A stretch of 64,000 bases of DNA from the NCBI GenBank assembly GCA_026874595.1, contig CM049310.1:18268058-18332057 (forward strand). Direction: 5' to 3'. Of the stretch, positions 1 to 11,200 are shown piece by piece. This DNA comes from Sipunculus nudus (Eukaryota; Annelida; Sipuncula; Golfingiida; Sipunculidae). Both the position numbers and the translations under genes were made by a program. The notes below the pieces were generated by a model. That model did no database searches, was not told the DNA's origin, and was given only the letters and a program-made list of their open reading frames with translations. Within the stretch, counting starts at the first letter, position 1; each line of letters begins with the position of its first letter.

Positions 1-429
1 ATTCCATTTATGTAACATATTTTTCGCATTACGTATTTTGTCTTGCCAGGTACTTGCCAGGTACTTTCTAAGAAAGAAGCAGTTTTGGTAGAATTAAAAT
101 TTATTACAAGAATTTTGATATCATTTGGAGGAAAGACATTCAATTTTATGTTACTAACCTTATCTTGACATTAAGATTTTCTGCCCAACCATATAGCTTA
201 AGTTTTAATTTAAGTCCAGTTCCACACTAGATATTTATGACAACTCCTTAAATATGGACAGGGCATTTTCGATATTATTTCTTTCTCGCTAGAAAAAAGT
301 TGGTGTCGTCCGCCTATCGACATATCCTTGTCTCATTGCGACCGTATCCAGTTAATGGAAATTTTATTTATTTTATTTTTATTTAATTCTCAGACTTACT
401 ATGAAAGCAATAACTTATATGGCAATGAC

Positions 430-1070
430 AAAGAGTAACCAGGAAAGGGGGTACCCTGTCGGACCCCTCTTTCAACGTTGCACCATTTACTCAACCAACC
501 ATTATATTGTACACAACTTACGCCTCTATCTCATATAACTTTTGTCCACCGTACAAAATCGGGACCTATTCCGAATCGCTTTAGAACTGAATTTAGGAAT
601 TATTTGGACAGTCTGTCAACAGGCCTGTTTAAAATCTATTCCTAGCAAGGCTCCGTCTACATTAGCCACGTTTGTATATGTAGTGACGATTAATCTGATG
701 GCCGTGGCAATATTTCTGCCTTTCATTAAACCTACTTGATCGAGGTTAATAAAGCTGGGCATAACTCCCTGTAATCTGATTGCAACCGTTTTAGCTTAAA
801 TTTTATGGCCGGTATTAGGTCGCCAGTTATCGAAATTATTGTTTGGCAGTCCTTTACTTTTATGTTTTAAATTCACCACTCCTCTTTTTGTGAAATAGAT
901 ACTTTACCTTTAGGGAAAGCGGATTGAAACTCTCAGTTAACATTTTTTTCTCAGTCGGGACCAAAATAATTTGTAAAATTCAGTCGTGAGACCGTCCAGA
1001 CCTGGCGGAGAACCGATTTTTATTCTTTTCAAGGCCTTTCCTAATTTTTGTTCGGATATCGATTTATATC
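430..1070 (-). mobile_element. Decayed LINE reverse transcriptase fragment (Tx1/L1-like)
   Basis: Reading the minus strand gives, in order, recognisable reverse transcriptase blocks: SPPGLDGLTTEFYKLFW at about 1012-962, then a block with AKTVAIRLQGVMPSF, DQVGLMKGRNIATAIR and LLGIDF between about 790 and 600, then RGVRQGTPF at about 470-445. This order and wording match L1/Tx1-type non-LTR retrotransposon RT domains. The blocks lie in different frames with stops between them, so the copy is dead. The catalytic FADD block was not found. An open frame on the + strand at 542-739 is only the antisense of this RT. Family-level assignment is firm, the clade less so. Confidence 0.75.
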
Positions 1071-1370
1071 ATTTTCCCCGCATATCGTTCTGTTTCATTT
1101 AATTTTGATAGCTCTACGTTAATAAAAAAAATCCACGGTCAGAGGAACTGCATGACCCCCTGCTTTTCGCCCATGGACCAGTGATTGGGCGAAAAAAAAA
1201 CTTCCTACAAAAGATGGTGATCGTTCACGAAAACAATTAATATAATTAGTTTGATTAAAAACAGGATAAGACGAAAACAAATCAGGTAAGTATTGCCTGC
1301 TTACAGGAAACATTCTTAGACGAATAAGCGTTCTTAAAAAATTCCATTCTTAAAAAATGCAATTGAGTAA

Positions 1371-2621
1371 TGTTACAGATATCTGTTACATGTGTTGCTG
1401 ACACTTTGTTCTTTGGGCGCACGCATAGCTCTTTGCTATAGGCGCTGTCACACTCTAGCGTATAGAGCCAGCGTATGACGAACGTGTCGAATATTTCGAA
1501 AAATTGTTTATACGCACAATTTTTCAGCGTATGAGGTCGATTTTCGGTTAATGACCGTTAGAGTTACGTGAGCCTAGCGTACCGTCAGCGTATGAGGAAC
1601 GTATGAGGAGCGTAAAATTCATACGTCGGCATACGCTGGAAAATTTTGTGCATGTTCAAAAAATTTTTTGGCCAAAAGCGTACATAAGCGTACACAGACG
1701 TACCCCGGCGTACTAGAAACGTATTTCAGCGTACCCCTAGCGTGTTTCAGCGTATGTCAGCGTATACCCAAAAAGTCCATACGTTCCTCATACGCAGGCT
1801 CTATACGCTAGAGTGTTACAGCGCCTTATGACAGCATCGCCTGGCCGGGTGCTGGCCCACGTGTGAACCCTGGCATGTAAAGACACAGCGCTCGTCTGGA
1901 ATTTTCTGGGCAATTCGAGCTCATAGAGCGCGTGTCTTGTTTTGTTCTTTGGGCGGGAGTGTATTATGTATTATTGGGTTCTTTGGATTGTTCGTGAAAT
2001 AGAAGTTTCTAGGCTTTAGGGTGAGAAGCTATAAATCAGGGGCTGTGTTAAGAGCCCAAGAGAGGAGAGAGATAAATATTACAGCGGACACAAAAGAGTT
2101 TGAGTCAGTTTGTGGACCTTTGCGATAACTGCAGCATTTATAGATCTTCTTCGAAATTTGTAACGGAATTTATACAGTCTTCAGTTTTCCTTTGAGACTT
2201 TTACCAGAACTTCACGTTTGGATTACAAGAGATTGATTTTGTGATTGAATTGGACTAATATTCTCTGAGAAGATTTATATGATCTGTTCATCTGGATTAT
2301 ATGCTTTAAAGACTTACTGAGCTGTGACAGTGGTGGTATCCAGGTACTGTACACTTTATTTATTATGCTGTGTAATTGTATTGATTTGCTGTTGTACTGT
2401 TGTTATACTGTCATTTTATTGATTTAGTGTATTGTTATGTTAGAGTTGTTTTAAGAATAAATTATAATTATCCGTTTTAACGAAAAACCACTGACTTCCT
2501 TATTCATTCCACTAGACACTTCAGGCTGCCTAGTGTTTCAGAATCTGATTTTTATTTATCTCCGTAACAAAATTTATGCTCGTCACGACTACGTGATCTG
2601 TTGTTATTAGGTTCCGTAACA
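1371..2621 (+). mobile_element. Solo-LTR-like element, copy 1 (TGTTAC...GTAACA ends)
   Basis: The element begins TGTTAC and ends CCGTAACA, with GTAA directly outside both ends (1367-1370 and 2622-2625), a possible target-site duplication. A TGTTACATGTG block 13 bp inside matches the start of the second copy at 39648, so the exact left edge is uncertain. Both copies share the interior order: a 'ggggctgtgtt' block, a 'tatccaggtactgt' block, AATAAATTATA (poly(A) signal at 2456 here), 'accactgacttc' and 'acgtgatctg' near the right end. No coding potential is seen. This fits a solo LTR of a Gypsy-type element. The copy is enlarged by a foldback MITE at 1440-1826. Confidence 0.6.
1440..1826. mobile_element. 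Foldback MITE nested in LTR-like copy 1
   Basis: Terminal inverted repeats of about 45 bp (1440-1484 and 1782-1826) agree at all but about three positions and start AGGCGCTGT. TAT lies directly outside both ends, so a 3-bp target duplication is possible. The interior is full of CGTA-type words (for example AGCGTA, ACGTAT), and weaker inverted symmetry extends further in. There is no ORF, so it is non-autonomous. The superfamily cannot be fixed from the sequence alone. Confidence 0.7.
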
Positions 2622-2754
2622 GTAATTACTCAGTTCATGTCGCAGGCACAGGTAAAAGCAGAGGTATTGCAGAATTTTAAAAAAAATAATTAGATAATGA
2701 AATCACACAGTTCAACATATTAGTCTAACTTGAGAGAATTTTAGGCGTATCATT

Positions 2755-3845
2755 TTGTTTGCATGGTTCTACCAATTGTATTTTCAACATATATGCCCTG
2801 AAAACATAAGAGACTTGTACCAGTCCACGACCTCAAAGTGTTACGTCATCAACTTGCGTGCACACGTCTCACTCTCTCCTTTGGAAGTAAAACGTTTCCT
2901 CAAAGACCCTCCTGTTTACGTGAGCCTCCTCCGATTGTGTGTGTGCCATGCGATTAATACATGCCCCAAAAACGAAAAACTTAAATTTTATGATCTTGTG
3001 AGACAAGAAATAAAAAAACATGAAACAGCATTCGAGTAAATGGCCCTTGCGGGTGACTTTAAATACGTCCAAGATAATAATTTAGATATAATTTCAGGGA
3101 ATCCCCACGCACCTCAGGAAGTTAAGGGCTTCAGAAACCTAACCCGTTCTCTTTATCTATATGTTATTTGGAGAGATTCAAAACTCAAATACTAAGGAAT
3201 ATATCTTGTACCAACCCATTTGCAGCAAGAAGACTGGACAAAATATTCACAAATGATTCTCTCACTAATATAGTTACTTACGTTAGCATGCAATAGAAGC
3301 CACATGAGGCCCTTCATATTGGAAGTTTATCCATTAACTTCTTAGGGAAACACAATATGTAAAAAATATCAACAAGATGCTGTCGACATTCTCTGATTAG
3401 ACCAAAAATGAATAACTATGATCCACAGTATAGGTGGGAATTATGTAAGCTTGAAATATAACAATTCTCAATTTCGTTCAGCAAATCAAAATCTGATGGG
3501 GTTAAAAATGAGATCAGACAGCACTGCGCTACAGTTGAAAAACTCCAAACAGAAATGGCTATCAACTCGAAGGATTTGGTTTTTGAAAAAAATAATAAAA
3601 ACTAAAATGAAATTAAATCACATGGCGGTACACAAAACTTAAATATCCTAAATCCGTGCAGAGTAAAATGGCGTGAACAAGGAGAAAAAATGACAAATAT
3701 TTCTTGGGACTTGAAAAAAGCAGAGCACCCTCTATATTAATGGACAATCTTTTACTCGACAACGGGGATATAAAATATGATCAACAAAACATTTTGAAGG
3801 CTCAGCAAAACTATTACAAAAACGTGTATACAGGTAATGATTACG
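2755..3845 (+). mobile_element. Decayed LINE endonuclease/linker fragment
   Basis: Plus-strand translation at about 3040-3180 gives AGDFKYVQDNNLDIISG followed by an EV...F and WRDSK pattern, as in the endonuclease domain of Tx1/L1-type ORF2. At about 3660-3720 a second block reads RVKWREQGEK followed by an LGLEK-like word, the linker that precedes the RT in these elements. The frames are broken by stops and shifts. The fragment ends where the repeat at 3851 begins, so that repeat may have inserted into it. Confidence 0.6.
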
Positions 3846-3850
3846 GTTAG

Positions 3851-4527
3851 CTAGATGTGGTCGGACTATGGTCCTCAGAGGGCCCCACGTTTCTGCTAGT
3901 GCTGGGCTAGCTTACATATGGGTGAATAGTTAAGTTAAATTAGAAAAATATCACAAACAGAAACAGGTTTTTATCAATATGCATGAGGGAAAAAATCATA
4001 CTGGATTAAAGAAGATATGACTGAAATAATGTGTGCAATAGAAAAATCATCGAATGTAGTCTGTTAGCCATATTTGATTTTGAGCAAGTCTGTAATTCAA
4101 TAGTCCTGGAGCCTTCATAGCGACCAATGATCCCTGTAAATTTGGAAAAGCTGAAGTATGTTGTTGTTTAGTTATCACGCACGAAAGAAAATCAGCAATA
4201 GGGCAGTGGTGGCCATATTGAAATTCCTACAGGTCTGTAATTCAAAAGGTCTGGAGCCCTCACAGGTACCAATCATCCCTGTGAATTTGAGAATGCTGCA
4301 GGAGGTTGTTATTGAGTTATAGCACACGAAAGAAAATCTGCGATATTGCTGTGCCAATCATTGGTGCCAATCATCCCTGTGAATCTGGGAAAGCTGCAGT
4401 ATGTTGTTGTTGAGTTATTGCGTGTGAAAGAAAGTGTCACTGACGGAAGGACGGATGGACGGAAGGACGGAAGGACGGACTGACACGGTGATTTCTATAG
4501 GGCACCGCTTGTCAAGCGGGGCCTTAA
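3851..4527 (+). mobile_element. Helitron-like non-autonomous repeat, copy 1
   Basis: This stretch matches 33819-34716 in reverse orientation. It starts CTAGATGTGGTCGGAC and carries degenerate internal units ('cagctttcc', 'aggtctggagccctca', 'aaagaaaatcagcgat'). Near the end is an ACGGACGG-rich track, then a hairpin of the form AGGGCACCGCTTG / CAAGCGGGGCC. In the second copy the hairpin is followed by CTAA and then T, as in Helitron 3' ends; here the end is CTTAA. No Helitron 5' TC end was identified, so the class is a hypothesis. Confidence 0.45.
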
Positions 4528-5164
4528 TTACTGACTATAATCTGGAGTCGCAATTAAACACATTTTTGACCGGCTTACTACGTTGGCTTATGCCATATAT
4601 GCTGACATGCTTGCGGGTTTGATGGAAAATGAAAGACTAAATGGAAGAAATAGCCTTTAAAATGATGAACTGCCACGTAAACGTACATTGAAACTGGAAC
4701 TTCGGTAAACGTCAAATCTGCTTTCTTTTACCAAATTTCGGCTATTCTTGGTCAAAGCAGACTGCCATATTCCAGTATGTACATATTCACTAACACGAAC
4801 CTGACGAGAGCGGCGTGATCCGTTCACTCGGGATAGGTGAAGGTCGTCGAACGAAGGTTTTGAATGTTTATGAAGTCGGACGATTGGGCTCGCGGCAAAA
4901 CCTGTTTTGCAACTGACCCAGTTCGTATCACATTTGTATGTGTGTCAGTAGAGTGTCTTTGAGGGGAGCTGTCAACGTGATCGCATGATTGCATGACCTT
5001 GTATAAAAACAGAAATAAAGCAAAGGTAGGCGTCCCAATTACTGAGCGGGCGCGGCTCTATGGATCCACTGTATACAACACGAGAGCATCCTCGAATAAG
5101 GCAGAACACCTGCTGAGGTAAATGTAACGTCTGTACCCTCATACTGTGACTGACTGATTGACTA
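4528..5164. other. Intergenic, no gene seen
   Basis: No conserved domain, RNA gene or clear repeat was recognised here. Open frames on either strand are short and look random. Confidence 0.5.
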
Positions 5165-6278
5165 ATGCCGCTGACACATATAGCATACGGGGCCCGTACG
5201 GTTAGTAAAATCGTAATTCTTGGCCATATTCGCAAGGTGCCCGCAAGGTACCCGTACGAATGTCACGGGCGCCGGTTCAATTTTTACTCGCCGTATGGGC
5301 ACCGTGGTGCTGAGCTTGCTGCACTCAACTCATCCGGCGTTTTCAACTCGCCTAAAGTCCGTAGAAAGGCCGCAAAAAGGCCGTAGACAGCCCTTACGGT
5401 CGTCTTACGGGCACCAGCGGGTATCTTTTCGGAACCTGTAAGGTTTCCGGGTAATTATCTCGACAATATTCGCATGGGCGCCTTGCGGTGTCCGCCGTTG
5501 CCGTATGGTCACCTTGCGATAGCCTTAAGGTCCCCGCAAGGGCCTTGTGCGATAAGTGAAAAGTCGAATGCGGGGTCCCCGTGGGCTCTCTTGCGATGTA
5601 AATTTTGCCCGTGTATATCGTCCACAGTAGCATTTATTTAAAATAATAAATCTGTTGTCAGCTGCACATATAAAAATGTCATTATCTATTGATTTCTGAA
5701 AAAAAATCCCGACTCAGTCAATAAAAACATCAAACTCCAGTTTATGAGAAAAAAATGTATTCTTCTTATCATCTTACTATTTTTAGAAGAAATATATGCT
5801 ACTTTAAAAAGTCAAATATAAGATCCTTTGGTTTCATTTTGCTTTCCATCTAATCCACATCTTCGAAGCTTGATATCTCAACCTCGAATTGCACATTACT
5901 TTTCTTTCTTTCCCTTTCTAATTATTTTGCTTCATGTTGAACAAGTGACAGTCGTTTACAAAACTGCTATGGATGTAAAGCAGGAAATAACCTTACGGTG
6001 GCCGCACGGTGCCAGCAATCGCCTGCCGGTCACCAGCCGGGCACCGTACCGTGATTTTGCTTCATGCATAGAACACGCATGGTCACCTTACGGTTCCCAG
6101 ATGGCCACTTTACAAAACCAAGTTTCGGAGGTCACTGTAAGGTTGCCGTGGATTATGTGAGTGCAAACAAAGTTGGATAAAAAAAATCACATGGTCACCA
6201 TACGGTCTCGAAAACATGCGACAAGCCAACGGGTTGAAAAACCCTTTACGGCGACCGGTGTATATGTGAGCTAGACAG
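5165..6278. repeat. CpG-rich short-motif element upstream of UGT-A
   Basis: Two GC-rich blocks (5165-5635 and 5985-6278) flank an AT-rich core. Both are packed with variants of an 8-bp word around CCGTACGG / CCGCAAGG / CCTTACGG, on both strands. The outer edges share short inverted similarity (CACATATA near 5175, and its complement TATATGTG near 6261-6268). Open frames of up to about 110 codons cross it, but their content follows the repeated word, so they are not taken as genes. It may be a non-autonomous foldback-type element. It ends about 240 bp before the UGT-A start codon. Confidence 0.5.
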
Positions 6279-6486
6279 GTGTATAAGTGAGATCAGGTAA
6301 AAAAATTATACTTTATATGCACACCTTTTTTCTATACAGGTCTTTAAAAATTAAGATTTCTAATGTTTCAAAAATAAATTGTATTTGCATCGTGGAGGAA
6401 AAATCTCTTAAGAATCATTTGCAGATGAACAGCTTAAATAATGCTGACTGTTGTATAAAGTTGTACTCAGAAGGTGTCGTTTCTTT

Positions 6487-6500
6487 ATTTTTTTTTTTAG
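6487..6500 (+). other. 3' splice acceptor before UGT-A
   Basis: A long T-rich tract ends in TTTTTTTTAG at 6500, 20 nt before the UGT-A ATG. A possible donor, ATCAG|GTAAAA, lies at 6296/6297 and would give an intron of about 204 bp. The acceptor is well supported by comparison with the other UGT copies; the donor is weak. Confidence 0.6.
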
Positions 6501-6520
6501 ATATCAAAATAATCTTCACC

Positions 6521-8062
6521 ATGATACGGCAAATCCTTTTCATATGTTCCGTATGCTTCCTGCCTGCCAATTGCTTTAAAATCCTGCTGATTCCAATGGA
6601 CCATCCAGGGCATGTCAACTCCCTTATTCTCGGAGGTCAAGCACTTTTACGTAGAGGTCATGAAATACATATGTTCGCCCCAATCAAACACCGACAGAAG
6701 ATTTTGGGTGCAGGTTTGGTGCCTATTTCTTGGAAACCGGTGAAGGGCATGGGTGTCCATGACGATCCCCAATTTTTAAAATTACTGTCACAAACCATTG
6801 ATGTTGGAACGGGAGCTTATGTCCGGAACACGTATAAAATGTATGACATGATGGTTTCAAGATTGCAATTACAGTGTCAGGAATTCCTCAGCAATACTGA
6901 AATCATGGAACAAATTGCTACGGAAAAATTTAACATTGCACTGGTTGATAGTGTACAGATGGCGAAATGTTTTTATATACTACCTTGGATGCATTCAATT
7001 AGATATATATCTATTGGGTTGGCTGCCGAAGCATGGGCTGTTCGGGTGCCTTCACTGCCCTCGGTTGAACCGTTTCAGTTGTTCGCGATGTCAAACGAAA
7101 TGAGTTTCTTCGAGCGTCTCATTAATCTGATGGGTGCCTTGATGATTCCATATTTATTTAGCTTTGGAAACGATGAATCTATGATAGCAAGGTATGCAGG
7201 CAACAGAACAGAAAGAAGTTATCAAGAGATTTACTCCCGCTCCGAAATATTTCTCATCAACAATGGAAATCTACTTTTAGATTACCCCAGAGTGTCTGCG
7301 CCTCATCTTGTTTACCTCGGAGAAATGGGAGGAAATCCGCCACAGCCACTTCAACCCGATCTGGAATTATTTGTGTCCACGTCAAAGACCCTAGTCATTT
7401 TCAGCTTTGGATCTGCTATAGAACTTCCCATACGGATCATCAGCAAGTTTCTGGCTGCATTCGCGAAACTTGACGCACTTCACTTTGTGATGCGTTTGAC
7501 ATTAGAAATGCCGAAAAAAATATCCCAAAATGTCAAGATTATGAAATGGCTTCCCCAGAATGATCTATTGGGACACCCTAAGACCAAGCTTTTCATCACA
7601 CATGGAGGACACAACAGTGAGGTCGAAAGTTTGTACCATGGAGTCCCGATGATTGTTGTTCCTGTAGCAACCGATGCATTTTACAACGCTGTCAGGGTCC
7701 AGAAGCGCAAATATGGGAAAATCATGTCACTAACAGACGATACGGATAAAATAGTATCCACCATTCACGAGGTACTTGAAGACGACACATACAGAAAGAA
7801 TATACAGAGGGCATCCAAAATCTACCATTCACTCCCACAAGCAAACGAAACCCTGGCATTCTGGGTAGATCACGTGTTAAAGTATGGGAGTGACCATATC
7901 CGACAACCAAACATGGACATGCCACTTTATAAGTTCTTCATGCTGGACTTACTTTTCTTTATCACTGCTGTCGTTGCAGTTGGTATTATCCTCTGTCTCT
8001 ACTGTTGCAGATTATTCTGTAGAAAATGGCTTGGAAAACGGAAACGCGTAAAACAGGAGTGA
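6521..8062 (+). CDS. UDP-glycosyltransferase (UGT-A), intact, single coding exon
   Basis: Predicted type I ER membrane UGT of 513 aa, the usual family length, which would move a sugar from a UDP-sugar to small lipophilic acceptors. The signal peptide spans residues 1-18. PGHVN holds the likely catalytic His31, and NIALVD holds the partner Asp143. The donor half has FSFGS (294-298), WLPQN (343-347) and THGG (360-363). One transmembrane helix covers about 476-497, followed by a basic tail ending KRVKQE. The donor-contact DQ pair found in UGT-B is DA here (Asp385-Ala386, codon GCA at 7676), so donor choice or activity may differ. The frame is open upstream to 6287 without an ATG supporting a signal peptide. 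ATG 6521 is chosen because it gives the signal peptide and follows the splice acceptor. The sugar and acceptor cannot be deduced. Confidence 0.92.
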   Translation: MIRQILFICSVCFLPANCFKILLIPMDHPGHVNSLILGGQALLRRGHEIHMFAPIKHRQKILGAGLVPISWKPVKGMGVHDDPQFLKLLSQTIDVGTGAYVRNTYKMYDMMVSRLQLQCQEFLSNTEIMEQIATEKFNIALVDSVQMAKCFYILPWMHSIRYISIGLAAEAWAVRVPSLPSVEPFQLFAMSNEMSFFERLINLMGALMIPYLFSFGNDESMIARYAGNRTERSYQEIYSRSEIFLINNGNLLLDYPRVSAPHLVYLGEMGGNPPQPLQPDLELFVSTSKTLVIFSFGSAIELPIRIISKFLAAFAKLDALHFVMRLTLEMPKKISQNVKIMKWLPQNDLLGHPKTKLFITHGGHNSEVESLYHGVPMIVVPVATDAFYNAVRVQKRKYGKIMSLTDDTDKIVSTIHEVLEDDTYRKNIQRASKIYHSLPQANETLAFWVDHVLKYGSDHIRQPNMDMPLYKFFMLDLLFFITAVVAVGIILCLYCCRLFCRKWLGKRKRVKQE

Positions 8063-8240
8063 ATTGATGTATAAAGGAGAATAACTAGTTTAGCAATCAC
8101 AGTAAACATTTAGAAACTCGAAGGTTGCCTTTATACCTTCAAGACCTCTGTACTTTAGAAAGACCGACCTTTAAATATTATCCAAACTTAAAAATTATTA
8201 TTAGTAATTCACACTAAGCTACTAAGTAGGGGGCCTTTTT
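8063..8240. other. UGT-A 3' flank
   Basis: Probable 3' UTR sequence. No AATAAA was found between the stop codon and the LINE. The first AATAAA downstream (about 8475) lies in the LINE region, so insertion of the LINE may have affected the original 3' end. Confidence 0.4.
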
Positions 8241-11200
8241 TGTTCCCCCGCAAAAAGTTCCGGTAAGATTTCCCGATTTATTGAGAGTGAAGTATAAGGA
8301 GGTCAAGGTTGTCCACCATGGTGACAGGTGGGATATTTATCTCAGCTAACTTAATCCATTTCAATCCACTCCACAGCAGGTATAGAATTCAGATATTTTG
8401 TTATATATTGTTAGAGATACCTATATTCTACTTTATGTGACATTTTGAAGGATTGTTTTTCTGTATATTAGCAAATAAAACTGAAGTAAACATGTCAAGC
8501 CAGGACCAACAGTTGTTAGACAAACTAAGGGATATGGAACAGAATATCAAGGAGCATGTTGAACAGACACTGCAGGTAAAATTGAATGAGTTGCATTCAA
8601 CATTAAAAATAGAGATAAATAGTACAAATTGCAGGCTGGACAGTATGAATATAGATCTGGCTCAGTACAAAAAGGAAATGAAACGGGAAATGTTAACATT
8701 AGTAACAAAGTGCAATGAAAGTATATGCTTCATAGAGAAAAAAAACTTAATGAGCAGGTATCACACCTCAGAGAAATATTAAGAAGACAATAGACAGAGA
8801 TGAGGGAAACAAACGCAAGTTTAGAAAGAGAAATCGATGAATGGAAACTTAAAATTGATGACCTTGAACAGTATGGGCGTCGTACATCTGTATTTATATT
8901 TGGTCTGACAGAGACTGGGCAAAACTGTGAACTGGAAGCAGTAAATGAATTTAAAAAATAGGGGTTCCTGTAGAAAGCTGGATGATTGAGAGAGTTCACA
9001 GGTCAGGTAAAGAGGGAGGTAGCCAGCCTAGGGCAGTGCTTGTAAAATTCATAAGCTGGAGATATAAAGACCAGGTCATTAAGGCGAGAAAATTGCTGAA
9101 AGGTTCTGGCATTACTATTGTAGAGGACCTGACAAATACCAGGTTGGAATTGCTGAAAAAAGTAAAGTCTCATTCTCAAGTTGACGCAGCTTGGTCTTCT
9201 GATGGCACTATAATTGTTAAATTAAAAATGGCTACAAAAGATCTTTCATCCGAGAGAAAGACCTTAAAAACTGTAAATAAGGATAACTATCTTGGTCTTT
9301 GTATATTGATCTCTCGCTTATATGTATATCTTTTGCTTGTTTGAAATAATAAGTGTACAAATATTAATATTTAATGTCCACTAAATTTGCTTTTTAAATC
9401 CAATGTATAACTTTTTTTAAAATACTATTATGAGCTACAAGAGTGTGGGTAATAATGCTGTGATCTATTTTTTTTCGAGATTCAATTGAAATTACAACAG
9501 TGAGAGACAAATATCTAAATACAAATAGATATGAAAATCTTAAAATATTAAACTTCACCAGAGGTATTTTTTTCACAGACATACATTGAGTATTCAAGTT
9601 GGTGTATACATGTGCACCAATTGTAATATATCTGTCAAGTTTAATTATCTATAAAAATGAATAAGCAAAGTATGTTTCTTTGTCTATATATATGCAATGT
9701 CATTTTTAGTAGTTACATATAATGTTGATAATAATGTTGAAACTGATCTATTGGTGTACTTACAGAAAATAATTTACTGTAAATTGTTGACAGAAAAATA
9801 AGGACAAATGTCTTCTTATTTAGTATTTAATCTTGTGTAGTGTAAGCCGTGGAGTGAAAGCCATGGTGGACCACCTGTTCTTTGTTCCTAAAAATAGCTA
9901 AAGGAATTATAGGACACCCAGAGACTCTTTATTACACTTTCTTTAATCTATTGCCACTTTTAGCTTTGGTCAATATCAAACGGAAATAATAGACTGAAAG
10001 CAAAGCTGCAAAGCCTTTAGCACCGATTTAATCCTTAATTATAATGAAAACGGCAACTTCTGGCAATAAAAAAATCCTTGTACAAAGTGAGAATGAAATT
10101 GAGCGCCTCTCATGTTACTACTGTAGTAAAGAACATAATTGGATAACTTGAATGCAAACTTAAGCCTGCTCACTTTGAATGTTAGAGGACTGAACAACTT
10201 TAAAAAGAGAAAATCAATATTAAGATGGTTGCATAAGAAAAAAGCTGATATTATATTTTTACAGGAAACTTTTGGGTCACTGAAATATGAAAATCAATGG
10301 AAACATGAATGGGGAGGAAATGTTTACTGGTGTCATGGTTCAAACCAAGGCAGAGGAGTGGCAATACTAATTAAAAATACTTTAAATTTTAAATGTACTC
10401 AGGATATTTATATCCAAGGCAGAGTTATCATATTAAAAGCAGAAATTGAAGGAGCAGATTATATTTTAATGAATGTTTATGCTACAAAGGTTGCCAGAGA
10501 ACAAATTTTATTCTACACTCAGATTATAGATAAATTGAGAGCCATACAGTGTGAAGCAGATGCAAATATTATTATGGGGGAGATATGAATTGTATTTTAA
10601 ATGATGTACTTGGCAGAAAGGGAGGTATAGGAGGAATCAGGCAAAATGTAGTCGATGTTTTATATCAAATAATGAATGAATATGATTTATGTGATGTGTG
10701 GAGAATAAAAAATCCAGGTACGAAACAGTTCACATGGAATCGTAAAAATCCATATATATATATAAACGACTGGACTATTGGTTTGTCTCCAGAACTCTTC
10801 TGGATGTTAAAACTACAGTAACCATTGGATTCTCTAATCATAGTGACCACAACCCAGTTAATCTTACAATAAGTAGTCAGAATAAAACTAAGAAAGGACA
10901 TGGATTTTGGAAATTAAATACATCTTTCCTTAAAGAGGAGGTATACATTAACTTGATTATGAATAACAAATCACACTGGCTTGAAGATGTTGTTGCAACA
11001 TCAGATCCCAGAGTAACCAGGGAATATTTTAAATATGCATAACATACGGTAAAGAGAGAGCTAAGAAAAAAAAAGACCGAGCAAATGCATTAGAAGAAAG
11101 TATTAAAGCTTTACAGTCTCAAATTGGATCAACACTTGATGTAAAAAAAAATAGAAAATATTGAAAAAGATACTGATAAACTTAAGCAGGAATTAGAAGG

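Noticed and set aside
542-739. Open frame of 65 codons on the + strand
   Set aside because: It is the antisense of the LINE reverse transcriptase that reads on the minus strand.
5165-6160. Several open frames in the CpG-rich block
   Set aside because: Their composition mirrors the repeated 8-bp word and no domain is seen.
6287-6520. N-terminal extension of UGT-A by 78 codons
   Set aside because: It begins at a GTG, crosses the T-rich splice acceptor at 6500, and would bury the signal peptide starting at 6521.
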